Positions 1 through 6,485 of a DNA stretch of 7,685 bases are shown piece after piece. The position numbers and the translations under genes were made by a program. Location: NCBI GenBank assembly GCA_002309475.1, contig DBXJ01000048.1:1-7685 (forward strand). Reading direction: 5' to 3'. The notes beneath the pieces are model-generated. The model worked only from the letters and a program-made list of their open reading frames with translations. It did no database searches and was not told the DNA's origin. Each line of letters opens with the position of its first letter. The first letter of the stretch is position 1. This DNA is from Bacteroidales bacterium UBA1215. Lineage in GTDB: Bacteria > Bacteroidota > Bacteroidia > Bacteroidales > WCHB1-69.

Positions 1-1557
1 TTATTTTGCTGTCAAAGTTGCAAAAGGTATCAACATTTCTTCCATGGAAATGCCACCATGTTGGAAAGTGTTGCGATAGAAATTTACATAATAGTTGTAG
101 TTGTTCGGGTAGGCAAAGAAATTGTTGCCGGTGGCGAATATATATTTTGAACTAACATTCAATTTGGGCAAATATATTTCTTGCGGATTGCTGATAGCGA
201 AGATTTCTTTGGAAGAAAAATCCAGACTTTTGCCCACTTTGTAGCGAAGACTTGTGCTTGTTTCTTTGTCACCGACAACTTTTATCGGGTTGAAAATTCT
301 TATGGCACCATGGTCGGTAGTGATAAAAACTTTTGCTTTCTTTTCTGCCAAAAATTTCAACATTTCCAAAAGAGGGGAATGCTCAAACCATGAAAGTGTC
401 ACCGATCGATATGATGCTTCATCATTAGCCAATTCTCGTACTATATCCACATCGGTGTGAGCATGTGACAGCATATCAACAAAATTGTAAATTACTACAT
501 TCAGTGGCGTATGAATGCTTTGATGTAAATTGTTGTTGATTTTTTTTGCAAAATCTGCATTGAGAATCTTGGAATAGGAATGTTTGATATTGATGCCAAA
601 ACGTGACAAATATTCATCCAACAAAGCGTGTTCAAAGTCGTTTTTGTTGCCTTTTTCGTTTTCGTTGATCCAATATTGCGGATATTTTTTCTCAATTTCG
701 CTGGGTAACAATCCTGCAAACAATGAATTACGGGCAAATTGCGTAACGGTTGGCAAAATGCTGTAATATATTTCATCGTGTTCTATTCTAAAATATTCAC
801 TAATAACAGGTTGTATGGTTTTCCATTGGTCGTAGCGTAGATTGTCTATTAAAATCAAAAAAATAGAATTGCCTTGATTGATTTCAGGAAATACTCTTTC
901 TTTGAGGATGGTATGCGACATAAGAGGTTTTTTTTCAGCCTTTCCATTGAGCCAATCCACGTAGTTTTGCATAATAAATTTGCAAAATAGATTGTTGGCT
1001 TCTTCTTTTTGAGAAGCGAGAATTTGTTTGATATCTTGGTCGTCGTTGTTTTGCAGTTCCATCTCCCAAAAAGTGAGTTCTCTGTACATATTAATCCACT
1101 CTTCGTAGTCCATTTTACCCATTAATTTGAGAGAAATATTGCGGAATTGCTGTTGGTAGTCAGATGTGCTTTTTTCAGTTACAATTCGTTTGTTTTCAGT
1201 ATGTTTTTTTAAACAATGGAGTATTTGATTCGGATTGACAGGTTTAATAAGATAATCTTTGATATTGGCACCGATGGCATCTTCCATAATGTGTTCTTCT
1301 TCACTTTTGGTAATCATCACAATCGGAATAGATGCAAATTTTTGTTTAATTTGCATAATGGTTTCCAAACCGGTTAGCCCCGGCATGTTTTCATCCAAAA
1401 AAACAATGTCAAATATCTGTTTTTCAAGTTCTTCTAATGTTTCATTACCGCTTTTTACAGTGGTAACGTCATAACCTTTTTGTTCTAAAAAGATGATGTG
1501 TGGTTTTAGTAAGTCTATTTCATCATCTGCCCAAAGAATTTTTATTTTGTTCGTCAT
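1..1557 (-). CDS. porX: PorX: response regulator with C-terminal PglZ (alkaline-phosphatase-superfamily) domain
   Basis: This 518-residue protein is complete (ATG at 1557, TAA at 1-3). Residues 1-120 form a receiver domain with the acidic pair D11/D12, phosphoacceptor D55 in LDENMPG, T83 and K105 (KP). A helical linker of about 120-210 leads to a PglZ domain (about 215-510). Candidate metal and catalytic residues there are D238 (LIDNLRYD), T270/T272 (LPTVTQ), D361 and H365 (DMLSHAH), D415/H416 (TTDHG) and H500 (QHGG). In Bacteroidota this architecture is PorX, the cytoplasmic partner of histidine kinase PorY. It controls type IX secretion genes, and studied homologues have zinc-dependent phosphodiesterase activity on oligonucleotides. 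It has no DNA-binding domain, so it acts through partners such as an ECF sigma factor. All key residues look intact. The gene is transcribed away from the M64 peptidase gene; no kinase gene is in the window. Family assignment is very secure; activity is inferred. Confidence 0.95.
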   Translation of the reverse strand: MTNKIKILWADDEIDLLKPHIIFLEQKGYDVTTVKSGNETLEELEKQIFDIVFLDENMPGLTGLETIMQIKQKFASIPIVMITKSEEEHIMEDAIGANIKDYLIKPVNPNQILHCLKKHTENKRIVTEKSTSDYQQQFRNISLKLMGKMDYEEWINMYRELTFWEMELQNNDDQDIKQILASQKEEANNLFCKFIMQNYVDWLNGKAEKKPLMSHTILKERVFPEINQGNSIFLILIDNLRYDQWKTIQPVISEYFRIEHDEIYYSILPTVTQFARNSLFAGLLPSEIEKKYPQYWINENEKGNKNDFEHALLDEYLSRFGINIKHSYSKILNADFAKKINNNLHQSIHTPLNVVIYNFVDMLSHAHTDVDIVRELANDEASYRSVTLSWFEHSPLLEMLKFLAEKKAKVFITTDHGAIRIFNPIKVVGDKETSTSLRYKVGKSLDFSSKEIFAISNPQEIYLPKLNVSSKYIFATGNNFFAYPNNYNYYVNFYRNTFQHGGISMEEMLIPFATLTAK

Positions 1558-1593
1558 AGTTTTCCATCTTATAGCATATAAACGTGGCTTCTA

Positions 1594-1601
1594 CAAGATT
1601 A
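1594..1601 (-). promoter_or_regulatory. Candidate -7 box for porX
   Basis: Read on the minus strand this is TAATCTTG, one mismatch from the Bacteroidota consensus TAnnTTTG, 36 bases before the porX ATG. A clear -33 TTTG at the usual distance was not found, so this is a weak, position-based call. Confidence 0.3.
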
Positions 1602-1660
1602 TTGTAAGAAAAAATAGAGATAAATTCACTTTAAATGTCAATTCGTATTGTTTTTTTTAG

Positions 1661-1668
1661 TAATTTCG
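1661..1668 (+). promoter_or_regulatory. Candidate -7 box for the M64 peptidase gene
   Basis: TAATTTCG differs by one base from TAnnTTTG and lies 29 bases before the ATG at 1698, with a TTG at 1648-1650 followed by a T tract. If it is used, transcription begins downstream of the upstream ATG at 1635, which supports the 1698 start. The -33 spacing is not canonical, so confidence is low. Confidence 0.3.
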
Positions 1669-1697
1669 CTCAATATTTATCAAATAAATCTAATGAT

Positions 1698-2972
1698 ATG
1701 AAAGCATTGAGTATATTTTTTACTTTGTTTTTTGTGTTGGTAATCAACAGTCAGGCACAAAAATTTGACGATTATTTCATCGACAAAACCTTAAGAATCG
1801 ACTATACTTTTTCCGGAGATGTGCATGCACAGCATATTTTTTTAGATCAGTTGAATATGATGCCACATTGGTATGGGAAAAGGTCTCATTTGTCAGAAGT
1901 TCCCATGGAAGGCAATGGTCAAATTATTGTAAAAGAACATAATAGTGAACATGTTATATATAAAAATTCTTTTTCAACACTTTTTCAAGAATGGCTGTCT
2001 AACGATGAGGCAAAAATAGTGCAACGTTCATTTGAAAATGTGTATTTGGTGCCCATGCCAAAAGATACAGTAGATGTAACTGTCAATTTATATAACAATC
2101 GTAGAGAGATTATGGCTACAATGACACATACTGTTGTGCCGACTGATATACTTATTCATCAAATTGGCGAACAAACAACACCTTTTGAAGTGGTACAACA
2201 AGCCAAAGATGAAAATCATTGTATTCATATTGCTTTTGTAGCGGAGGCCTATACCGAATCAGAAATGAATATTTTTATGGAGGATGTAAGAGTGGCGGTA
2301 GAAGCCTTGTTTGCTCACGAACCTTTTAAATCAAATCGGGATAAATTTAATATTATTGCGGTAAAATCGGTTTCACAAGAATCTGGACCGAGTATTCCCG
2401 GCAAAGGTATATGGAAAAATACAGTTCTCCATTCTCATTTCAATACCTTTTATAGTGATAGATATTTAACTACTTTGGCATTGAAAGATTTGCATAATGT
2501 ATTGGCAGGCACGCCATACGAACATATTATTGTTTTGGTAAATACCAATAACTATGGCGGTGGCGGAATATTGAATTCCTACAATCTTTCTATGACTCAT
2601 CATAGTATGTACAAGCCGGTGGTGGTACACGAATTTGGTCATAGTTTTGCCGGATTGGCAGACGAATATGCTTATGAGTTTGAAGCTATTCCTATGTATC
2701 CCAAAGATGTGGAACCATGGGAGAAAAATATTACTACTTTGCATAATTTTAAGGGAAAATGGGAAAAACAAATTAAATCAAGCACACCAAAACCAACACC
2801 TGCAACCGCAGAATACAAAGACAAAATAGGACTTTTTGAGGGGGCTGGCTATAGTATGAAAGGTGTCTATCGCCCGACACAAGATTGTCGTATGAGAACC
2901 AATACCAAACCTGATTTTTGTCCAGTTTGTAGGCAAGCCATTCAGGAGGTAATAGATTTTTATACAAAATAA
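1698..2972 (+). CDS. Secreted M64-family zinc metallopeptidase (IgA peptidase M64-like)
   Basis: A 424-residue protein is read from the ATG at 1698. This start gives a clean signal peptide: MKA, then a hydrophobic stretch rich in F, L and V, then INSQAQ with cleavage near residue 20. The in-frame ATG at 1635 would add 21 residues ahead of it and spoil the signal. The N-terminal half (about 20-150) fits the beta-rich M64 N-terminal domain. The second half is the peptidase domain, with HEFGHSFAGLADEY at residues 311-324: H311 and H315 are zinc ligands, E312 is the catalytic base, and D322 is the likely third ligand. A conserved-looking cysteine cluster (C397, and C408/C411 in FCPVCRQA) follows near the end. 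Family founders were described as IgA-cleaving, but most Bacteroidota members have unknown substrates, so IgA cleavage should not be assumed. The protein ends at VIDFYTK with no visible type IX sorting domain and no lipobox cysteine, so a soluble periplasmic location is likely. Confidence 0.92.
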   Translation: MKALSIFFTLFFVLVINSQAQKFDDYFIDKTLRIDYTFSGDVHAQHIFLDQLNMMPHWYGKRSHLSEVPMEGNGQIIVKEHNSEHVIYKNSFSTLFQEWLSNDEAKIVQRSFENVYLVPMPKDTVDVTVNLYNNRREIMATMTHTVVPTDILIHQIGEQTTPFEVVQQAKDENHCIHIAFVAEAYTESEMNIFMEDVRVAVEALFAHEPFKSNRDKFNIIAVKSVSQESGPSIPGKGIWKNTVLHSHFNTFYSDRYLTTLALKDLHNVLAGTPYEHIIVLVNTNNYGGGGILNSYNLSMTHHSMYKPVVVHEFGHSFAGLADEYAYEFEAIPMYPKDVEPWEKNITTLHNFKGKWEKQIKSSTPKPTPATAEYKDKIGLFEGAGYSMKGVYRPTQDCRMRTNTKPDFCPVCRQAIQEVIDFYTK

Positions 2973-2980
2973 TTGAAATT

Positions 2981-3015
2981 TTTGTAGTATCATTGAAAAA
3001 AAAGTGCTACACTTG
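2981..3015 (+). promoter_or_regulatory. Candidate promoter of the rubrerythrin gene
   Basis: TACACTTG at 3008-3015 matches TAnnTTTG with one mismatch, in the familiar Bacteroidota context GTGCTACnCTTGCA. A TTTG at 2981-2984 lies 23 bases upstream and could be the -33 element; a second TTG at 2993-2995 is too close for the usual spacing. The leader to the ATG at 3070 would be about 45-50 bases and is almost all A and T, as is common for genes without Shine-Dalgarno sequences in this phylum. Confidence 0.6.
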
Positions 3016-3069
3016 CATTCATAAATAGAACTCATTAAAAATAGTTAATAACAAATAATAAATTTGAAT

Positions 3070-3618
3070 ATGAAAAAGAAATTTGTATGCCCGATATGCG
3101 GCTATGTACATGAAGGTGAAACAGCTCCGGAAACATGTCCACAATGTAGACAAAAAGTAGAATGGAAAGTGATTGACGAAAATGCAGGATTGTCATTTGT
3201 AACAGAACATGTGATTGGTATTGCAAAGGATACAAGCGATGCCATGAAAAAAGATTTAAATGCCCATTTTATGGGCGAAGCTACTGAAGTCGGCATGTAT
3301 TTAGCCATGAGCCGTCAAGCCGATAGAGAAGGTTATCCGGAAATCGCCGAAGCATTTAAACGTTACGCTTGGGAAGAAGCCGAACATTGTGCAAAATTTG
3401 CAGAATTGTTGGGAGAAGTTGTTTGGGATACCAAAACAAATCTTGAAAAACGTATGGTAGCCGAAGCCGGTGCCTGCGAAGACAAAATGCGTATCGCAAC
3501 AGAGGCAAAAAAACAAAACTTAGATGCTATTCACGATACTGTTCATGAAATGGCAAAAGACGAAGCCCGTCATGGCAAAGGCTTTGAAGGACTTTACAAT
3601 CGTTATTTTAAAAAATAA
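3070..3618 (+). CDS. rbr: Reverse rubrerythrin (N-terminal rubredoxin, C-terminal diiron ferritin-like domain)
   Basis: This 182-residue protein starts at the ATG at 3070; a TTG two codons earlier is a poor alternative. The rubredoxin-type iron site comes first: C7/C10 (CPIC) and C23/C26 (CPQC). The four-helix diiron domain follows (about 55-182), with E70 in GEATEVGMYLAMSRQAD, E103 and H106 in EEAEH, E132/E137 near AEAGACE, and E165/H168 in DEARH. Classical rubrerythrins have the opposite order, so this is the reverse type known from clostridia and Bacteroidales. Reverse rubrerythrins reduce hydrogen peroxide, and in some cases oxygen, in the cytoplasm with electrons from NAD(P)H-dependent reductases. 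No reductase gene lies beside it. The gene appears monocistronic, with its own promoter-like box upstream and a strong terminator downstream. Induction by oxidative stress is expected from the family, but no operator was recognised. Confidence 0.95.
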   Translation: MKKKFVCPICGYVHEGETAPETCPQCRQKVEWKVIDENAGLSFVTEHVIGIAKDTSDAMKKDLNAHFMGEATEVGMYLAMSRQADREGYPEIAEAFKRYAWEEAEHCAKFAELLGEVVWDTKTNLEKRMVAEAGACEDKMRIATEAKKQNLDAIHDTVHEMAKDEARHGKGFEGLYNRYFKK

Positions 3619-3639
3619 ACGATTGACATAAAAATGATC

Positions 3640-3666
3640 AAGCGAGAGTTTACTCTCGCTTTTTTT
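3640..3666 (+). terminator. Intrinsic terminator after the rubrerythrin gene
   Basis: A 9-bp perfect stem (AAGCGAGAG at 3640-3648 with CTCTCGCTT at 3653-3661) closes a TTTA loop and runs into a tract of seven T residues (3660-3666). It starts 21 bases after the stop codon. This is the clearest intrinsic terminator in the window and separates the rubrerythrin and nitrilase transcription units. Confidence 0.9.
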
Positions 3667-3681
3667 GTCATTTAAAATGAC
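3667..3681. repeat. 15-bp palindrome between terminator and promoter
   Basis: GTCATTTAAAATGAC has perfect 7-base arms around a central A. It begins right after the terminator T tract and lies 20 bases ahead of the TACCTTTG box of the nitrilase gene, so it sits about where a -33 element would be. It could be an operator. However, its left arm can also pair with AAATGAT at 3632-3638 (one G-T wobble), which would extend the terminator stem, and AT-rich DNA produces such palindromes by chance. Confidence 0.4.
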
Positions 3682-3683
3682 TA

Positions 3684-3709
3684 TTTTTGTAGAAAAAATG
3701 CTACCTTTG
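3684..3709 (+). promoter_or_regulatory. Promoter of the nitrilase-family gene
   Basis: TACCTTTG at 3702-3709 matches the Bacteroidota -7 consensus TAnnTTTG exactly. TTTTTG at 3684-3689 lies upstream, but its gap to the box (12 bases) is shorter than the usual 17-23, so the -33 part is doubtful. Only 17 bases separate the box from the ATG at 3727, so the untranslated leader should be very short, about 10-14 bases. Confidence 0.65.
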
Positions 3710-3726
3710 CTATTTCATAAACAGAA

Positions 3727-4515
3727 ATGGAAACAAATACCAATATCAACATTTGCTTGGTGCAGTCGGATATAGATAGTGCCGATAAGCAGAAAAATTT
3801 TGCCAACGACCGTGCTTTGTTGGCTCAAATGCGGCAACAGCCGGATTTGATAGTCTTGCCGGAAATGTTTTCGTGCGGGTTTTCTGAAGATATTGTCAGT
3901 CATGCAGAAACTATGCAGGGAATGAGTGTTCAATTTATGAAAGATATTTCCTTGCAATATCATGCCGTGGTGATAGGCTCTGTTCCTATTAAAGAAAATA
4001 CCAGCATATATAATCGTTTGTTTTGGATATTCAATGGAGAAATAGTTTATACTTATGACAAACGACATTTGTATTTCGGTTGTGAGAAAACTTATTTAAC
4101 AGCAGGTCACAATAAGTCAGCAGTGCAGTTTCATGCTTGGAATATGATGCCCTTGATATGTTACGATATACGTTTTCCCAAATGGTGTCGGAATGAATAT
4201 GATGCCAAAAATAAAAAATTCTTATACGATATTCTTATCGTTATTGCCAATTTTCCATCGGTAAGGGCAGATGCATTTCAAACTTTATTGACGACAAGAG
4301 CCATTGAAAATCAAGCGTATGTGTTTGCTGTAAATAGAATCGGGAAAGATGGCTATGACAATGAACACAAAGGGCAAACACAAATTATAGATCCCTTTGG
4401 AATGACCTTGGCTCAAATGCCCGACTATCAGCAAGGAGTTTTAGAATATGCTATCAATCAGCGATATTTAGAGAAATCAAGATTGTTTTTTCCTGTTTTT
4501 GAAGACTGGGATTAG
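3727..4515 (+). CDS. Nitrilase-superfamily amidohydrolase, omega-amidase (YafV/Nit2)-like
   Basis: This 262-residue cytoplasmic enzyme carries the complete Glu-Lys-Cys triad of the carbon-nitrogen hydrolase family: E46 in IVLPEMF, K112 in YDKRHLYF and C145 in PLICYDIRFP. A second structural glutamate, E120, lies in GCEKTYLTAG. The segments FPSVRADAFQTLLTTRAIENQ and VNRIGKDG match the YafV/Nit2 branch. These enzymes hydrolyse alpha-ketoglutaramate and alpha-ketosuccinamate, cleaning up products of glutamine and asparagine transamination, sometimes with methionine salvage. The exact substrate is inferred from family only. Length is normal for the branch. The gene has its own promoter box, and no co-directional gene follows: the next gene converges on it and their coding ends overlap by 39 bp. 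Confidence 0.9.
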   Translation: METNTNINICLVQSDIDSADKQKNFANDRALLAQMRQQPDLIVLPEMFSCGFSEDIVSHAETMQGMSVQFMKDISLQYHAVVIGSVPIKENTSIYNRLFWIFNGEIVYTYDKRHLYFGCEKTYLTAGHNKSAVQFHAWNMMPLICYDIRFPKWCRNEYDAKNKKFLYDILIVIANFPSVRADAFQTLLTTRAIENQAYVFAVNRIGKDGYDNEHKGQTQIIDPFGMTLAQMPDYQQGVLEYAINQRYLEKSRLFFPVFEDWD

Positions 4516-5361
4516 CATAATGATTCCTATTTGTAAGAAGAAAAGTGCTGCTGCCATGTAGAACGCAAGTTGCCATGGGTCGTATACCAATTGTAGTTGT
4601 ATCCATGGTTGTTTTGACGGAATATCGTACAATAAAATATTCCAACCTTTGTATCTAAACGGGTGATTTACAAAAATGCTGACAGTTGTGTCGGTGTGCA
4701 AATGAGAGTCCAAGATATTGATAGTCGCCATTGGATTTTGTCCTGATGATTGGCTCTCCATGAGTTTTATTTGGTCTCCGCCGGTCAAAAAAGTTTGGTA
4801 TTGTTCATGAACAAATAATTTGGTTTCATGTCGGTCGTTGACGGCAAAAAAGATATAAAAAACGGCTAAAATAAGTCCCATATCAAAAAATAGGGTTTTC
4901 AGCAATGGCTCCCAACGTTTTTCAGTGATTCGATGAATGATTTTAAAAGTGAAAAACACAATGGAAATGATTGCCATTAGAATAGCAGTCCAACTTAAAT
5001 GGATGTTTTCAATATTTGTAACGTGATGCCGGCTAATATCTTCCGGAAAAAATGTAAATAACAACAGCATCAATATCCAAGTAAGTCCTAATGTGGTAAT
5101 ACTGAAAGAATCGTCCAACCAAGTGGTGGAAGAAAATTTTCGCATCAAAAAATAGGCGATACTACTCATTAGAATGATGCTCGCGATAAAAATGCCGTTA
5201 AAAGGAAATGTCAGCAAAAATGGTTGACCGATTAAAACATGCAATCCCCAACCCAGCAAGATAGTCAGAATAGGAATGAGCAACAAACCGATACTATCCA
5301 TTCGCTTGTTTTGTTGCTGTCGGTTCAATTGTTTACGAAAGTTTGTTTTTGTAGTCATCAT
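4477..5361 (-). CDS. ResB/Ccs1-like cytochrome c biogenesis membrane protein
   Basis: About 294 residues are read from the ATG at 5361; the adjacent ATG at 5358 is equally possible, and an ATG at 5301 would give 274 residues and avoid overlapping nspC. A short basic N-terminus is followed by about five membrane segments (roughly residues 23-44, 47-73, 86-105, 121-143 and 155-175). A loop of about 90 residues is probably periplasmic, and a last membrane helix (about 265-285) precedes a basic tail. The loop contains VNHPFRYKGWNILLYD and, before the last helix, LQLVYDPWQ. This resembles the end of ResB/Ccs1 proteins, which hold apocytochrome c for haem attachment together with CcsA (ResC). No CcsA, cytochrome or thioredoxin gene is nearby, so the role is uncertain. 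The start overlaps the end of nspC by 29 bp, which suggests co-transcription. Confidence 0.7.
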   Translation of the reverse strand: MMTTKTNFRKQLNRQQQNKRMDSIGLLLIPILTILLGWGLHVLIGQPFLLTFPFNGIFIASIILMSSIAYFLMRKFSSTTWLDDSFSITTLGLTWILMLLLFTFFPEDISRHHVTNIENIHLSWTAILMAIISIVFFTFKIIHRITEKRWEPLLKTLFFDMGLILAVFYIFFAVNDRHETKLFVHEQYQTFLTGGDQIKLMESQSSGQNPMATINILDSHLHTDTTVSIFVNHPFRYKGWNILLYDIPSKQPWIQLQLVYDPWQLAFYMAAALFFLQIGIIMLIPVFKNRKKQS

Positions 5362-6484
5362 AGGTAAATTGTTTGAGCATAACAAATTCACCATCTTTGG
5401 TCCAAACAGCAATATTAGGATGTTTTACACCATTGAAAAAAGTTGTCTTTACCATGGTGTAGTGTATCATGTCGTCAAAAATAATTCGTTCTCCGATTTG
5501 CAGTGGATGGTCAAAAGCATAGTCGCCCATACCCATAAAGTCTCCTGCAAGACAAGAGTTGCCTCCCATTCTATAAATATACGGGTCGCCGCTTGTAGCA
5601 TCTTTTGCTCCCCAAATATGAGGTTTGTAGGGCATTTCCAAACAATCGGGCATGTGGCATGCAAAAGAGGTATCCAACATGGCAATGCTAAAATTCTTAC
5701 AAGGTATAATATCTTGTATTTCAGATACCAAAACTCCTGTTTGCCAGCCAACTGCTTCTCCGGGCTCCAAAATTATTTCTTTCAAATTTGGATATCGCAA
5801 ATGCAAGTCTTTCAGTAGAGAGACCAAATGTTCCACATTGTAGCCTTCTTGTGTGATAAGGTGTCCTCCTCCCAAGTTCAGCCATTGGGCTTGTGCTATC
5901 AAGTCGGCAAATTTTTCTTCCAAAGCCTTCAAGGTGCGTTCAAGGGTAAAACTATCGTTTTCACACAATGCATGCATGTGTAGTCCTTCAATATGAGGCG
6001 GCAATTGGTTGCCCAACTGGTGTCTGCGGATGCCGAGTCTTGAGCCTTCAATGGCAGGATTGTAAAGGTCGGTTTTTACTTCAGCATATTCAGGATTGAT
6101 TCTCAAACCTAAAGAAACATGTTTGTTGAAAGCAAAATATTTAGGTAGCAGTTTCTCATATTGAGAAAGTGAGTTAAAGGTGAGATGCGAACTCAACTGC
6201 AATAGGTGTTCAAATTCATTGTCTGTATATACAGGACAATAAGTATGGGCTTCTTTTCCCATGTATTCGTTGATGAGCAAAGCCTCGTTGAGCGAGCTGG
6301 CCGTGGCACCGCTTAGATAGTGTGCCACCATGGGAAATGAATACCAAAAGGCAAATCCCTTTAATGCACAAATAATTTTTACATTTGCCTCCTTTTGTAC
6401 TAAATCCAATATTCGGAGGTTGGCTTCTAATGCTTCCTCATTGAGAACATAGCAAGGTGAGGGAATCTTGTCAAAAGGAATCAT
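5333..6484 (-). CDS. nspC: Carboxynorspermidine/carboxyspermidine decarboxylase NspC
   Basis: This 383-residue protein has full family length. It is a fold-type III, PLP-dependent decarboxylase related to ornithine and diaminopimelate decarboxylases. It converts carboxynorspermidine or carboxyspermidine to norspermidine or spermidine in the cytoplasm, the last step of the aspartate-semialdehyde-dependent polyamine route common in Bacteroidota. The PLP lysine is K42 in CALKGFAFW. NLGGGH (203-208) and EPGEAVG (240-246) are cofactor phosphate-binding motifs. DTSFACHMPD (271-280) and GGNSCLAGD (307-315, C311 the likely catalytic cysteine from the partner subunit) are typical NspC signatures. The partner carboxy(nor)spermidine dehydrogenase is not in the window. 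The start codon comes one base after the stop of the S9 peptidase gene, and the 3' end overlaps the ResB-like gene, so all three are probably one operon. Confidence 0.96.
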   Translation of the reverse strand: MIPFDKIPSPCYVLNEEALEANLRILDLVQKEANVKIICALKGFAFWYSFPMVAHYLSGATASSLNEALLINEYMGKEAHTYCPVYTDNEFEHLLQLSSHLTFNSLSQYEKLLPKYFAFNKHVSLGLRINPEYAEVKTDLYNPAIEGSRLGIRRHQLGNQLPPHIEGLHMHALCENDSFTLERTLKALEEKFADLIAQAQWLNLGGGHLITQEGYNVEHLVSLLKDLHLRYPNLKEIILEPGEAVGWQTGVLVSEIQDIIPCKNFSIAMLDTSFACHMPDCLEMPYKPHIWGAKDATSGDPYIYRMGGNSCLAGDFMGMGDYAFDHPLQIGERIIFDDMIHYTMVKTTFFNGVKHPNIAVWTKDGEFVMLKQFTYDDYKNKLS

Positions 6485-6485
6485 C

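Noticed and set aside
1635..1697. In-frame upstream ATG giving a 445-residue M64 protein
   Set aside because: It would place 21 residues ahead of a well-formed signal peptide, and a promoter-like box at 1661-1668 lies within the extension.
2963..2986. TACAAAA/TTTTGTA hairpin at the M64 stop codon as a terminator
   Set aside because: The stem is 7 bp of nearly all A-T pairs with a 10-base loop and no T tract after it; it is too weak to call.
2466..3035. Minus-strand open frames opposite the end of the M64 gene
   Set aside because: They lie opposite conserved M64 sequence including the zinc motif and cysteine cluster, and encode no recognisable protein.
3064..3069. TTG start two codons upstream of the rubrerythrin ATG
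   Set aside because: The ATG at 3070 gives the standard N-terminus MKKKFVCPICG of the family; the TTG adds nothing.
5362..5412. Longer start at 5412 for the ResB-like protein
   Set aside because: It would overlap nspC by 80 bp and add a stretch that is only the out-of-frame reading of the nspC C-terminus.
5276..5818. 180-codon open frame on the plus strand
   Set aside because: It is antisense to nspC and the ResB-like gene, both with clear motifs, and its translation is cysteine- and phenylalanine-rich with no recognisable domain.
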